Assembly (NCBI RefSeq): GCF_000717655.1
Contig: NZ_JNZY01000002.1
Span: 372,001-436,000 of the forward strand
Length of the DNA: 64,000 nt
DNA from: Streptomyces katrae
GTDB lineage: Bacteria; Actinomycetota; Actinomycetes; Streptomycetales; Streptomycetaceae
Direction: 5' to 3'
Part shown: piece after piece, positions 30,362-39,875 of the stretch
How positions within the stretch are numbered: position 1 is the stretch's first letter
Layout of the letters: each line of letters starts with the position of its first letter
Position numbers and translations under genes: made by a program
The notes under the pieces: model-generated
Told to the model about the DNA's origin: nothing
The model's database searches: none
The model's input: the letters and a program-made list of their open reading frames with translations, nothing else

Positions 30362-31051
30362 TCAGGCGCAGACGAGCGCGCCGCGTACGGGAGGTCCCCG
30401 GCGTCCCACGGAGTGGGCGGGGAAGCGGGTACGGGCCCCCGCGCCCGGAAGGGCCGGGCGCAGCACCCGCCGCACCGGGCCGGCGGCGGCTGCCGCCGAG
30501 GCCGTCGCCAGCAGCAGAGGCCGGAACGCGAAGGCGGCCACCGCGCGCAGCAGCTGGCCCAGCGCGCGCTCCCCGTACCGCAGCCAGGCCGCGGCGGACA
30601 GTCCGACCGAGACGTGCGCGCCGAGCAGCAGCCACGGGGTCCAGGGTCCGGGCGAGGCCAGCAGGGCCACCGCGTCGGGGACGGCTCCGGGCACCTCGGC
30701 CAGCGGCCCGCCCAGCGGCGGCCCGCCGCACAGTTCGTCCAGCCCCAGCGCCCGCAGCGGCCCGGCGACGGGGCCGCCGGCCGGGCCGTAGCAGACGTGC
30801 TGCCCGGCGGTGAAGACCGTGTCGGCGGCCAGCTCCAGCGGAACCAGCAGCCCGGCGATGGGACCGAAGCCCCGCTCGCGGCCCGCCAGCGCGTACGTGA
30901 GCAGGAACACGCCGGTGAAGGCCCCGGCCGCCGGCGCGGGCGGCAGCGGGACCCGGGACATGAGGACGTGCGAGCCGGCCGAGAGCAGCACGACGAATGC
31001 GCTGAACAGCGCGGCCCGCAGCCCCCGGAGTCCTGCCCTCGATATGTCCAT
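30362..31051 (-). CDS. Uncharacterised integral membrane protein
   Basis: I do not recognise a named family. The 229-residue protein has about five hydrophobic segments: near residues 12-32, 40-58, 66-85, 140-160 and 175-200. Conserved-looking polar spots include SAGSHVLMS, AGRERGFG and TAGQHVCYGPAGGP. Its tail is basic and Gly/Pro-rich. The ATG at 31051 begins MDISRAGLRGL just before the first helix. It lies 50 bases upstream of the DsbA-like gene on the same strand, so the two probably share a transcript and perhaps an envelope redox role. Confidence 0.7.
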   Translation of the reverse strand: MDISRAGLRGLRAALFSAFVVLLSAGSHVLMSRVPLPPAPAAGAFTGVFLLTYALAGRERGFGPIAGLLVPLELAADTVFTAGQHVCYGPAGGPVAGPLRALGLDELCGGPPLGGPLAEVPGAVPDAVALLASPGPWTPWLLLGAHVSVGLSAAAWLRYGERALGQLLRAVAAFAFRPLLLATASAAAAAGPVRRVLRPALPGAGARTRFPAHSVGRRGPPVRGALVCA

Positions 31052-31145
31052 CGCCGCGAGTCTGCCACGAGTACCTGTGAATACGGGTCCCAGGTCCCTT
31101 ACGGCCCGGGGCCCGCGGCCTGAAGTGCTCACTGCAGCAAGGTGC

Positions 31146-32471
31146 TCAGTGCATGATGCGGCCGTTGCGGAACAGGTCCACGAAGATCTGGTGGTCGGCG
31201 CGGGCCCGGGCGCCGTACACGTGTGCGAAGTCGACCAGCAGCTCCGCGAAGCCCTCCTCGTCCGCCGCGATCGCCGCGTCGATGGCCCGCTCGGTGGAGA
31301 AGGGGACCAGCGAGTGCCCGCTCTCGGCCTCGTCGGCCGAGGCGTGCATGGTCGCCGTCGCCCTGCCCAGGTCCGCGACCACGGCCGCGATCTCCTCCGG
31401 GTCGTCCAGGTCCGACCAGTCCAGGTCCACCGCGTACGGGGAGACCTCGGCCACCAGCTGCCCGGAGCCGTCCAGCTCGGTCCAGCCCAGCCAGGGGTCG
31501 GCGTGCGCCTGGAGGGCGCGCTGGGAGATCACCGTGCGGTGTCCCTCGTGCCGGAAGTAGTCCCGTACCGCCCGGTCGGTGATGTGCCGGGACACCGCGG
31601 GGGTCTGCGCCTGCTTGAGGTAGATCACGACGTCGTTCTCCAGGGCGTCGCTGTGCCCCTCCAGCAGGATGTTGTACGAGGGCAGGCCGGCCGATCCGAT
31701 CCCGACGCCCCGGCGGCCCACCACGTCCTTGACCCGGTAGGAGTCCGGCCGGACCAGGGACTCGTCGGGCAGGGTCTCCAGGTACCCGTCGAAGGCGGCC
31801 AGCACCTTGTACCGGGTGGCCGCGTCCAGCTCGATCGAGCCCCCGCCGGAGGTGAAGCGGCGCTCGTAGTCGCGGATCTCGGTCATCGAGTCCAGCAGGG
31901 AGAAGCGGGTGCGGGAGCGGGCCGAGCGCAGGGCCGTCAGCAGCGGGCCCTCGGCGGTGTCCAGGGTGAAGGAGGGCACCTCCTCGTGCTTCGCGCCCGT
32001 CGCGAGGCGGTGGATCCGCTCCCTGTAGGCGCCCGCGTAGGTCCGCACCAGTTCGGTGATCTGCTCGTCGCTGAGCGCCTTGGTGTAGCCGATCAGGGCG
32101 ACGGAGGCCGCGAACCGCTTGAGGTCCCAGGTGAACGGGCCGACGTACGCCTCGTCGAAGTCGTTCACGTTGAAGATCAGCCGGCCGTTGGAGTCCATGT
32201 ACGTGCCGAAGTTCTCGGCGTGCAGGTCGCCGTGGATCCAGACCCGGCCGGTCCGCTCGTCCAGGTAGGGGCCGCCGTGCCGGTCCCGCTCCAGGTCGGC
32301 GTAGAAGAGGCAGGCCGTGCCCCGGTAGAAGGCGAACGCGGAGGCGGCCATCTTGCGGAATTTGACCTGGAAGGCGGCGGGGTCGGCAGCCAGGAGCTCA
32401 CCGAAAGCGGTGTCGAACACATCGAGTATCTGCTCGGCGCGCTGCTCGTTCGTCGTCTCGGGAACCGCCAT
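31146..32471 (-). CDS. DUF2252 family protein
   Basis: The 441-residue cytoplasmic protein matches DUF2252, whose function is unknown. It has motifs of the aminoglycoside-phosphotransferase-like kinase fold: HGDLHAENFG (catalytic loop with Asp and Asn) and NVNDFDEAYVGP (metal-binding Asp), plus FYRGTACLFY in the N-terminal part and DVVGRRGVGIGSAGLPSY. The start at 32471 follows CAGGAGGC; the extension to 32585 is upstream sequence. It is divergent from dnaE across 170 bases. A small-molecule or protein kinase activity is plausible but unproven. Confidence 0.88.
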   Translation of the reverse strand: MAVPETTNEQRAEQILDVFDTAFGELLAADPAAFQVKFRKMAASAFAFYRGTACLFYADLERDRHGGPYLDERTGRVWIHGDLHAENFGTYMDSNGRLIFNVNDFDEAYVGPFTWDLKRFAASVALIGYTKALSDEQITELVRTYAGAYRERIHRLATGAKHEEVPSFTLDTAEGPLLTALRSARSRTRFSLLDSMTEIRDYERRFTSGGGSIELDAATRYKVLAAFDGYLETLPDESLVRPDSYRVKDVVGRRGVGIGSAGLPSYNILLEGHSDALENDVVIYLKQAQTPAVSRHITDRAVRDYFRHEGHRTVISQRALQAHADPWLGWTELDGSGQLVAEVSPYAVDLDWSDLDDPEEIAAVVADLGRATATMHASADEAESGHSLVPFSTERAIDAAIAADEEGFAELLVDFAHVYGARARADHQIFVDLFRNGRIMH

Positions 32472-32641
32472 GGCGGATGCCTCCTGGTGCACGGGGTGGT
32501 ACAGGTTCTGACCGACTGGACGTCGGGTGGGTCGTCCTGGTTCTGCAACGCCCGACCGTACCCCGCAGCGCCGGTGATCTGTCACTCCTGGGACGTAGGA
32601 TTCATAGCTGCCGCCGCCCCCACTGTCAGGAGCCTCCCGCC

Positions 32642-35600
32642 GTGACCAAGCAGCCGTTCACGCACCTGCACGTCCACACCCAGTACTCGCTGCTGGACGG
32701 TGCCGCGCGGCTCAAGGACATGTTCAACGCGTGCAACGAAATGGGCATGACGCACATCGCCATGTCCGACCACGGCAACCTGCACGGGGCGTACGACTTC
32801 TTCCACTCCGCCCAGAAGGCCGGGATCACCCCGATCATCGGCATCGAGGCGTACGTCGCACCCGAGTCCCGGCGCAACAAGCGCCGCATCCAGTGGGGCC
32901 AGCCCCACCAGAAGCGCGACGACGTGTCCGGTTCCGGTGGCTACACCCACAAGACGATCTGGGCGGCGAACGCCACCGGCCTGCACAACCTCTTCCGGCT
33001 GTCCTCCGACGCTTACGCCGAGGGCTGGCTCACGAAGTGGCCGCGCATGGACAAGGAGACCATCAGCAAGTGGTCCGAGGGGCTGATCGCCTCCACCGGC
33101 TGCCCCTCCGGCGAGCTCCAGACCCGCCTGCGCCTCGGCCAGTTCGACGAGGCCCTGAAGTCGGCCTCCGAGTACCAGGACATCTTCGGCAAGGACCGGT
33201 ACTTCCTGGAGCTGATGGACCACGGCATCGAGATCGAGCGCCGCGTCCGCGACGGCCTGCTGGAGATCGGCAAGAAGCTCGGCATCCCGCCGCTGGTCAC
33301 GAACGACTCGCACTACACGTACGCGAGCGAGGCCGGCGCCCACGACGCGCTGCTCTGCATCCAGACCGGCAAGAACCTCTCGGACCCCGACCGCTTCCGC
33401 TTCGACGGCACCGGCTACTACCTGAAGTCGACCGACGAGATGTACGCGATCGACTCCTCGGACGCCTGGCAGGAGGGCTGCGCCAACACGAAGCTGGTCG
33501 CGGACCAGATCGACACCGAGGGCATGTTCAAGTTCCGGAACCTGATGCCGAAGTTCGACATCCCGGAGGGCCACACCGAGGTCAGCTGGTTCCGCGAGGA
33601 GACCATGCGCGGCATGCACCGCCGCTACCCCGGAGGCATCCCGGACGACCGGATGAAGCAGGCCGAGTACGAGATGGACACGATCATCTCGATGGGCTTC
33701 CCGGGCTACTTCCTCGTGGTCGCCGACTTCATCATGTGGGCCAAGAACCAGGGCATCGCGGTGGGCCCGGGCCGAGGCTCCGCGGCCGGCTCGATCGTCG
33801 CGTACGCCATGGGCATCACCGACCTCGACCCGCTCACCCACGGCCTGATCTTCGAGCGGTTCCTGAACCCCGAGCGCGTCTCCATGCCCGATGTCGACAT
33901 CGACTTCGACGAGCGTCGGCGCGTCGAGGTGATCAGGTACGTGACCGAGAAGTACGGCGCCGACAAGGTCGCCATGATCGGCACGTACGGCACCATCAAG
34001 GCCAAGAACGCGATCAAGGACTCGGCCCGGGTCCTCGGCTACCCCTACGCCATGGGCGACCGGCTCACCAAGGCCATGCCCGCCGACGTCCTCGGCAAGG
34101 GCATTCCGCTTTCCGGCATCCTCGACCCCTCGCACCCCCGCTACGGCGAGGCCGGCGAGATCCGCGGGATGTACGAGAACGAGCCGGACGTCAAGAAGGT
34201 CATCGACACCGCCCGCGGCGTGGAGGGCCTGGTCCGCCAGATGGGCGTGCACGCCGCCGGCGTGATCATGTCCAGCGAGACGATCACCGACCACGTGCCC
34301 GTCTGGGTGCGGCACACCGACGGCGTCACCATCACCCAGTGGGACTACCCGAGCTGCGAGTCGCTCGGCCTGCTGAAGATGGACTTCCTCGGCCTGCGCA
34401 ACCTCACGATCATGGACGACGCCGTCAAGATGGTGAAGGCCAACAAGGGGATCGACATCGATCTCCTGGCCCTGCCGCTCGACGACCCCAAGACCTTCGA
34501 ACTGCTCGGCCGCGGCGACACCCTCGGCGTCTTCCAGTTCGACGGCGGGCCCATGCGCTCCCTGCTGCGCCTGATGAAGCCCGACAACTTCGAGGACATC
34601 TCCGCCGTCTCGGCCCTGTACCGGCCGGGCCCGATGGGCATGAACTCGCACACGAACTACGCCCTGCGCAAGAACAAGCAGCAGGAGATCACCCCGATCC
34701 ACCCGGAGCTGGAGGGTCCGCTCGAAGAGGTGCTCGCGGTCACCTACGGCCTGATCGTCTACCAGGAGCAGGTGCAGAAGGCCGCCCAGATCATCGCCGG
34801 GTACTCGCTCGGCGAGGCCGACATCCTGCGCCGCGTGATGGGCAAGAAGAAGCCCGAGGAGCTGGCGAAGAACTTCGTCATCTTCCAGGAGGGTGCGAAG
34901 AGGAACGGCTACAGCGACCAGGCCATCCAGGCCCTGTGGGACGTCCTGGTCCCCTTCGCCGGCTACGCCTTCAACAAGGCCCACTCCGCCGCGTACGGCC
35001 TGGTCTCCTACTGGACCGCCTACCTCAAGGCCAACTTCCCGGCCGAGTACATGGCGGGTCTCCTCACCTCGGTCAAGGACGACAAGGACAAGTCCGCGAT
35101 CTACCTGAACGAGTGCCGGCGCATGGGCATCAAGGTGCTCCCGCCGAACGTGAACGAGTCCGAGCCGAACTTCGCCGCCCAGGGCGACGACGTGATCCTC
35201 TTCGGCCTCACCGCCGTGCGCAACGTCGGCCAGAACGTCGTCGAGTCGATCATCAAGACCAGGAAGGCCAAGGGGAAGTACTCCACGTTCCCGGACTTCC
35301 TGGACAAGGTCGAGGCCGTCGTCTGCAACAAGCGCACCGTCGAGTCGCTGATCAAGGCCGGCGCCTTCGACGAGATGGGCCACACCCGCAAGGGCCTGGT
35401 CGCCCACCATGAATCGATGATCGACAACGTGGTCGCGGTCAAGCGCAAGGAGGCCGAGGGGCAGTTCGACCTCTTCGGCGGAATGGGTGACGAGGGCGCG
35501 AGCGACGAGCCCGGCTTCGGGCTCGACGTCGAGTTCTCGGACGTCGAGTGGGAGAAGTCCTACCTGCTCGCCCAGGAGCGCGAGATGCTCGGCCTGTACG

Positions 35601-36184
35601 TCTCCGACCACCCGCTCTTCGGCCTGGAGCACGTGCTCTCCGACAAGACGGACGCCGGAATCTCCCAGCTGACCGGCGGCGAGCACTCCGACGGCGCCGT
35701 CGTCACCATCGGCGGCATCATCTCGGGCCTCCAGCGCAAGATGACCAAGCAGGGCAACGCCTGGGCCATCGCCACCGTCGAGGACCTCGCCGGATCCATC
35801 GAGTGCATGTTCTTCCCCGCGACCTACCAGCTCGTCTCCACCCAGCTGGTCGAGGACACCGTCGTCTTCGTCAAGGGCCGCCTCGACAAGCGCGAGGACG
35901 TACCCCGTCTCGTCGCCATGGAGATGATGGTCCCCGACCTCTCCTCGGCCGGGACGAACGCACCCGTCGTCCTCACCATCCCGACGGTCAAGGTCACTCC
36001 TCCGATGGTCACCCGGTTGGGCGAGATCCTTCGCCACCACAAGGGCAACACCGAGGTCCGGATCAAGCTCCAGGGACCGCGGACCACCACCGTGCTGCGC
36101 CTCGACAAGCACCGGGTCCAGCCCGACCCGGCGCTCTTCGGCGACCTCAAGGTGCTCCTCGGGCCGTCCTGCCTGGCCGGATGA
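32642..36184 (+). CDS. dnaE: DnaE, DNA polymerase III alpha subunit
   Basis: This replicative polymerase has 1180 residues. The N-terminal PHP domain starts THLHVHTQYSLLDGAARL. The polymerase palm contains GPGRGSAAGS and the catalytic triad region MPDVDIDFDERRR near residue 415. The helix-hairpin-helix and OB-fold (TIGGIISGLQRKMTKQGNAWA) follow, and the tau-binding C-terminus ends the protein. The GTG at 32642 follows AGGAG; a -10-like TAGGAT at 32596-32601 lies about 40 bases upstream. Position near the cell-wall and his clusters is conserved in Streptomyces. Confidence 0.97.
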   Translation: MTKQPFTHLHVHTQYSLLDGAARLKDMFNACNEMGMTHIAMSDHGNLHGAYDFFHSAQKAGITPIIGIEAYVAPESRRNKRRIQWGQPHQKRDDVSGSGGYTHKTIWAANATGLHNLFRLSSDAYAEGWLTKWPRMDKETISKWSEGLIASTGCPSGELQTRLRLGQFDEALKSASEYQDIFGKDRYFLELMDHGIEIERRVRDGLLEIGKKLGIPPLVTNDSHYTYASEAGAHDALLCIQTGKNLSDPDRFRFDGTGYYLKSTDEMYAIDSSDAWQEGCANTKLVADQIDTEGMFKFRNLMPKFDIPEGHTEVSWFREETMRGMHRRYPGGIPDDRMKQAEYEMDTIISMGFPGYFLVVADFIMWAKNQGIAVGPGRGSAAGSIVAYAMGITDLDPLTHGLIFERFLNPERVSMPDVDIDFDERRRVEVIRYVTEKYGADKVAMIGTYGTIKAKNAIKDSARVLGYPYAMGDRLTKAMPADVLGKGIPLSGILDPSHPRYGEAGEIRGMYENEPDVKKVIDTARGVEGLVRQMGVHAAGVIMSSETITDHVPVWVRHTDGVTITQWDYPSCESLGLLKMDFLGLRNLTIMDDAVKMVKANKGIDIDLLALPLDDPKTFELLGRGDTLGVFQFDGGPMRSLLRLMKPDNFEDISAVSALYRPGPMGMNSHTNYALRKNKQQEITPIHPELEGPLEEVLAVTYGLIVYQEQVQKAAQIIAGYSLGEADILRRVMGKKKPEELAKNFVIFQEGAKRNGYSDQAIQALWDVLVPFAGYAFNKAHSAAYGLVSYWTAYLKANFPAEYMAGLLTSVKDDKDKSAIYLNECRRMGIKVLPPNVNESEPNFAAQGDDVILFGLTAVRNVGQNVVESIIKTRKAKGKYSTFPDFLDKVEAVVCNKRTVESLIKAGAFDEMGHTRKGLVAHHESMIDNVVAVKRKEAEGQFDLFGGMGDEGASDEPGFGLDVEFSDVEWEKSYLLAQEREMLGLYVSDHPLFGLEHVLSDKTDAGISQLTGGEHSDGAVVTIGGIISGLQRKMTKQGNAWAIATVEDLAGSIECMFFPATYQLVSTQLVEDTVVFVKGRLDKREDVPRLVAMEMMVPDLSSAGTNAPVVLTIPTVKVTPPMVTRLGEILRHHKGNTEVRIKLQGPRTTTVLRLDKHRVQPDPALFGDLKVLLGPSCLAG

Positions 36185-36225
36185 CGCCGCTCGCAGGGGC
36201 CTGCGTACGGAGTCGCATGTGAAGA

Positions 36226-36255
36226 AGGGCGCGCCCAGAGCTCTGGGCGCGCCCT
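36226..36255. terminator. Bidirectional terminator after dnaE
   Basis: A perfect 30-base palindrome (arms 36226-36240 and 36241-36255, AGGGCGCGCCCAGAG type) with no spacer bases lies between dnaE and the converging small gene. Confidence 0.88.
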
Positions 36256-36278
36256 CGTGCGCGGTGCTCGCGGAGGCG

Positions 36279-36446
36279 TCAGTTGTGGCCGAACTTCTTC
36301 TGCTTGCCCTTGCGGGCCATGTCCATCGGACTGGGGCTGCCGCCGGACGGCTCGGACACGGATGCCGTCGAGCTCTTCGACGGATCCTGCGACGACGAGC
36401 GGGCCTGCTGCTTCTGCTCATGCTGGCGGTTCTTGTTCTTGGCCAT
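36279..36446 (-). CDS. Small basic protein, 55 residues
   Basis: A short reading frame starts ATG at 36446 after the ribosome site CGGAGG and ends at TGA (36279-36281). The product begins MAKNKNRQHEQKQQARSSSQ, has a Ser/Pro-rich middle and ends MARKGKQKKFGHN. It is strongly charged, lacks hydrophobic segments and has the look of a disordered nucleic-acid-associated protein. Clean ribosome site, good codon use and a terminator immediately downstream support expression. Similar small Lys/Gln-rich proteins are common in Streptomyces, but I cannot assign a function. Confidence 0.75.
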   Translation of the reverse strand: MAKNKNRQHEQKQQARSSSQDPSKSSTASVSEPSGGSPSPMDMARKGKQKKFGHN

Positions 36447-36677
36447 GGTGGAGCCTCCGTGAGGGTCTAGGGGCCAGGACCGCCTTCACCCTCACACGCC
36501 ACCACAAACCGCGCATTTTGGATCTTCGCTGCGCGTGGCCGGGAACCCGGTTTCGCAAACGCCCGCAGGATCCGCCACGCCGATGATCGAGTTCCGGCCG
36601 TCAACATCCTTGCGGTCGGGCAGACTCGGGGAACCCGCGACAAACACAGAGGATCCCCAGGGAAGAGGGTGGTACGC

Positions 36678-37979
36678 GTGGACCGCTGCGTCGTCCTGGT
36701 GGACGCCGGCTATCTGCTGGGCGCCGCCGCCAGTCTTCTCGCCGGAGAGCCCTCCCGCTCCCGCATCACCGTGGACCATGCCGCCCTCATCCAGGGCCTG
36801 CGCGAACGGGCCGAGGCCGACACCGAGCAGCCCCTGCTGCGGATCTACTGGTTCGACGGCGCACCCGACCGGGTACCCCAGCCCGAGCACCGGCGGCTGC
36901 GCGTCATGCCGCGCGTCACCGTCCGCCTCGGCGCCCTGACCCGCAGCGACGGCCGCTGGGCGCAGAAGGGCGTGGACGCCGCCATGCACGCCGAGCTCAC
37001 CGAGCTGGCCCGCAACCGCGCCTGCTCCGACGTCGTACTCGTCACGGGCGACGGGGACCTGCTGCCCGGCCTGATGTCCGCCAAGGAACACGGGGTCGCC
37101 GTCCACCTGTGGGCCGTCCAGGCCGCCGACGGCGACTACAACCAGTCGGAGGACCTCGTCGCCGAAGCCGACGAACGCCGCGTCCTGGACCGGGCCTGGA
37201 TCACCCGGGCCGTCCGCGCCAAGGACCTCGCCGGACTGTGCGCACCCCCGCCCGCCCCGCGCCCCGAGATCGCCGCGATCCTCTCCGCCCCGCTGCCCGA
37301 GGCGGCCCTCGCCGAGGCTGCCCGCAGCGCCGGCGGCAACGGAGCCGGAGCCCCCGCCCCCGCCGCGCCCGAGGGCAGCGGCGCCCCCGTGCCCGCACCC
37401 GCCGCCGGGGGCAAGACCGTCCCCACGCCCAAGGACCTCGCCGGCTCGCTGCGCGCCCCCGGCCAGCAGCCCGGCCCCTCCGGCGCCCACGGCGCCGCGG
37501 CCCAGCAGCCCCCGGCCGGCAGCGCCCTGCGCTGGTCCTCCGACAAGGGCTGGATCGACCGGGCCGGACCGCTGGGCGAACCCGCCGAGACCGCCTCGCT
37601 GCCCACCCTCGCCCAGCTCACCAGCGCCGAACAGCGCTGGGCCGACCGCGAGGAGGACATCACCACCGTCGGCGGCGACCCCTTCGAGGTCGGCCAGGTC
37701 TTCGCCCGGCGCTGGATGGAACGCCTCCCGGAGACCGTCCACCTGCAGAAACTCGCCACGATGTACCCGCGGATCCCGCACCGCATCGACGGGGAGCTGC
37801 TGCGCTACGCCGCCCGGTTCGGGCTGCTCGCCCACAAGGACGACCAGATCGACGAGCACGACCGCTACGCCATCCGCGCCGGGTTCTGGCGGGAGATCGA
37901 CGTCCGCGCGGCCGCCGAGCACGTGGCCGTCACACCCTCCGCCGCGCCCGCGGGGCCGCCGACCCCGGCAGCGGAGTAG
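36678..37979 (+). CDS. NYN (PIN-like) domain protein with C-terminal winged-helix-like region
   Basis: This is a probable RNase-fold protein of about 433 residues. The N-terminal NYN domain (residues 1 to about 165) has acidic metal-site motifs VVLVDAGYLLGAA, QKGVDAAMHAEL and VLVTGDGDLLPGLMSA. An Ala/Pro-rich linker spans about 195-290. The C-terminal region DPFEVGQVFARRWMERLPET to about 410 resembles an OST-HTH/LOTUS-like fold. I prefer the GTG at 36678 (GGAAGAGGG eight bases upstream); a GTG at 36669 is in frame. Function unknown; RNA processing or decay is a reasonable inference. Confidence 0.82.
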   Translation: MDRCVVLVDAGYLLGAAASLLAGEPSRSRITVDHAALIQGLRERAEADTEQPLLRIYWFDGAPDRVPQPEHRRLRVMPRVTVRLGALTRSDGRWAQKGVDAAMHAELTELARNRACSDVVLVTGDGDLLPGLMSAKEHGVAVHLWAVQAADGDYNQSEDLVAEADERRVLDRAWITRAVRAKDLAGLCAPPPAPRPEIAAILSAPLPEAALAEAARSAGGNGAGAPAPAAPEGSGAPVPAPAAGGKTVPTPKDLAGSLRAPGQQPGPSGAHGAAAQQPPAGSALRWSSDKGWIDRAGPLGEPAETASLPTLAQLTSAEQRWADREEDITTVGGDPFEVGQVFARRWMERLPETVHLQKLATMYPRIPHRIDGELLRYAARFGLLAHKDDQIDEHDRYAIRAGFWREIDVRAAAEHVAVTPSAAPAGPPTPAAE

Positions 37980-38007
37980 GGGCCGAAGCCGCGTAGGCTG
38001 CTCCCTC

Positions 38008-39048
38008 GTGAGTACGGGCACAGCATCAGCACGACCGAGCACGGCAGCGGCCGCGGACGCGGCCTTCGACGTGGTCTGCGTGGTGCGTGACCTGGTCAAG
38101 ACGTACCCCGCGGTACGGGGCCGGCGCGGGGCCCCCGCCCTGCCCGAGACCCGGGCCACCGACGGGATCTCCCTGGACGTCAGGCGCGGCGAGATCTTCG
38201 GCCTGCTCGGCCCCAACGGCGCCGGCAAGTCCACCCTGGTCCGGCAGCTGACCGGCCTGCTGCGGCCCGACGCGGGCGCCGTGACCCTGCTCGGCCACGA
38301 CCTCGTACGCCACCCCGAGCGGGCGGCCCGGCTGCTCGCCTACCTGGGGCAGGAGTCGACCGCCCTCGACGAGCTCACGGTGGCGCTGGCCGCCGAGACC
38401 ACGGGACGGCTGCGCGGGCTCGACGCACGGGCGGCGCGGGCCGAGCGGGACGCCGTGCTCGAGGAACTCGGGCTGACCCCGATCGCCGGGCGGCCCCTGA
38501 AGAAACTTTCCGGCGGGCAGCGGCGCCTCGCCTGCTTCGCCGCCGCACTGGTGGGGGAGCGGCCCGTGCTGGTCCTCGACGAGCCCACCACCGGCATGGA
38601 CCCCGTGGCCCGGCGGGCCGTGTGGGCGGCCGTGGACCGGCGGCGCGCCCGGCACGGGGCCACCGTCCTGCTCGTCACGCACAACGTCATCGAGGCCGAG
38701 ACCGTCCTGGACCGGGTCGCCGTCATCGACCAGGGCCGGGTCATCGCCTGCGACACCCCGGCCGGGCTGAAGGCCCGCGTCTCCGGCGAGGTCCGGCTGG
38801 AGCTGGTGTGGCGCACCGCGCCGCCGCTGGACGTCCCCGAGGTCGCGGCGCTCGCGCCGACGGCCGCCGAAGCCGGGCGCCGGTGGGTGCTGCGGCTGGA
38901 GCCCGACGAGGCGCGCGCCGCGGTGGCCGCGGTGACCGGCGGGCCGGCCTTCGCCGCCCTGGACGACTTCACGCTGGCGACCCCGAGCCTGGAGGACGTC
39001 TACCTCGCGCTGGGCGGGCGTACGACGAAGGGCCTGGTGAAGTCGTGA
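38008..39048 (+). CDS. ABC transporter ATP-binding protein
   Basis: This nucleotide-binding subunit of 346 residues belongs to a drug/polymer-export-type (ABC-2) transporter. Walker A is GPNGAGKST, the signature is LSGGQRRL, Walker B is VLVLDEPTTGMDP and the H-loop is LLVTHNVIEAE. A C-terminal domain of about 90 residues follows (EVRLELVWRT onward). The GTG at 38008 lies eight bases after TAGGCT with no ribosome site, so it may be leaderless. It overlaps the permease gene as GTGA. The substrate is unknown. Confidence 0.93.
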   Translation: MSTGTASARPSTAAAADAAFDVVCVVRDLVKTYPAVRGRRGAPALPETRATDGISLDVRRGEIFGLLGPNGAGKSTLVRQLTGLLRPDAGAVTLLGHDLVRHPERAARLLAYLGQESTALDELTVALAAETTGRLRGLDARAARAERDAVLEELGLTPIAGRPLKKLSGGQRRLACFAAALVGERPVLVLDEPTTGMDPVARRAVWAAVDRRRARHGATVLLVTHNVIEAETVLDRVAVIDQGRVIACDTPAGLKARVSGEVRLELVWRTAPPLDVPEVAALAPTAAEAGRRWVLRLEPDEARAAVAAVTGGPAFAALDDFTLATPSLEDVYLALGGRTTKGLVKS

Positions 39049-39827
39049 GCACCACTGCTGTCGGCGGCGCCGTCGGGGTGCTCGCACCGCGGGCGCGGCT
39101 CTTCCCCGCGCTGGCCGCCGTGTACCGGGCGCAGCTGTCCCGCGCCCGCGTGTCCCGGATCCCGCTGTTGTTCGTCGCCACCTTCCAGTCCGTCGGGATC
39201 ATGATCCTGATGCGGGGCGTGGTGGACGGCGGCTCGGAGGCGCGGGCGGTAGTCGCGGGCTCGTCCGTGCTGGTCGTCGCCTTCGTCGCGCTGAACCTGC
39301 TCGCGCAGTACTTCGGGCAGCTGCGGGCCAGCGGCGGGCTGGACCACTACGCCACGCTGCCCGTGCCGCCCGCCTCGGTGGTGCTGGGCGCGGCCGCCGC
39401 GTACGCCTCCTTCACGCTGCCGGGCACGCTGGTGACGGCGGTGTTCGGCTGCCTGCTGTTCGGGCTGCCGATGGGCGGGCTGTGGATCCTGGCCGCGGTG
39501 GTGCCGCTGGCCGGGGCCGCGCTAGCCGGGCTGGGCGCGGCGCTGGGACTGCTGGCACCGCGGCAGGAGCTGGCCACGCTCGCCGGGCAGCTCGGGATGT
39601 CGGCGGCGCTGCTGCTGGGAGTGCTGCCGCCGGAGCGGATGCCGGACGCGATCGTGTGGGCGCGGGACCTGCTGCCGTCGACGTACGGGGTGGAGGCCTT
39701 CGCGCGGACGTTCGCGCCGCATCCGGACTGGGCGGCGGTCGGGCTGGACCTCGGGGTGTGCGGGGCGGTGGGGGTCCTCTCGCTGGCCGCGGCGACGTGG
39801 GCGTACCGGCGGGCGTCGGTCCGCTGA
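39045..39827 (+). CDS. ABC-2 type transporter permease
   Basis: This membrane subunit partners the ATPase just upstream and is coupled by a GTGA overlap. The 260-residue protein has six membrane segments: about residues 40-62, 75-95, 120-145, 150-172, 178-195 and 230-250. The sequence YRAQLSRARVSRIPLLF begins the first cytoplasmic region. Typical ABC-2 features are SGGLDHYATLPVPPASV before a central helix and LLPSTYGVEAFAR near the C-terminus. The cargo is unknown; a lipid, glycan or small drug export role is possible. Confidence 0.88.
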   Translation: MSTTAVGGAVGVLAPRARLFPALAAVYRAQLSRARVSRIPLLFVATFQSVGIMILMRGVVDGGSEARAVVAGSSVLVVAFVALNLLAQYFGQLRASGGLDHYATLPVPPASVVLGAAAAYASFTLPGTLVTAVFGCLLFGLPMGGLWILAAVVPLAGAALAGLGAALGLLAPRQELATLAGQLGMSAALLLGVLPPERMPDAIVWARDLLPSTYGVEAFARTFAPHPDWAAVGLDLGVCGAVGVLSLAAATWAYRRASVR

Positions 39828-39875
39828 GCCGAAGCCGCTGACGCCGGCGCGCCGGGCACCTGGCACGATGTGGGG

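Noticed and set aside
32582..36421. A 1279-residue open frame antisense to dnaE
   Set aside because: Low-complexity Leu/Val/Asp/Gly-rich protein with no domain, produced by the GC-rich codon pattern of dnaE on the other strand.
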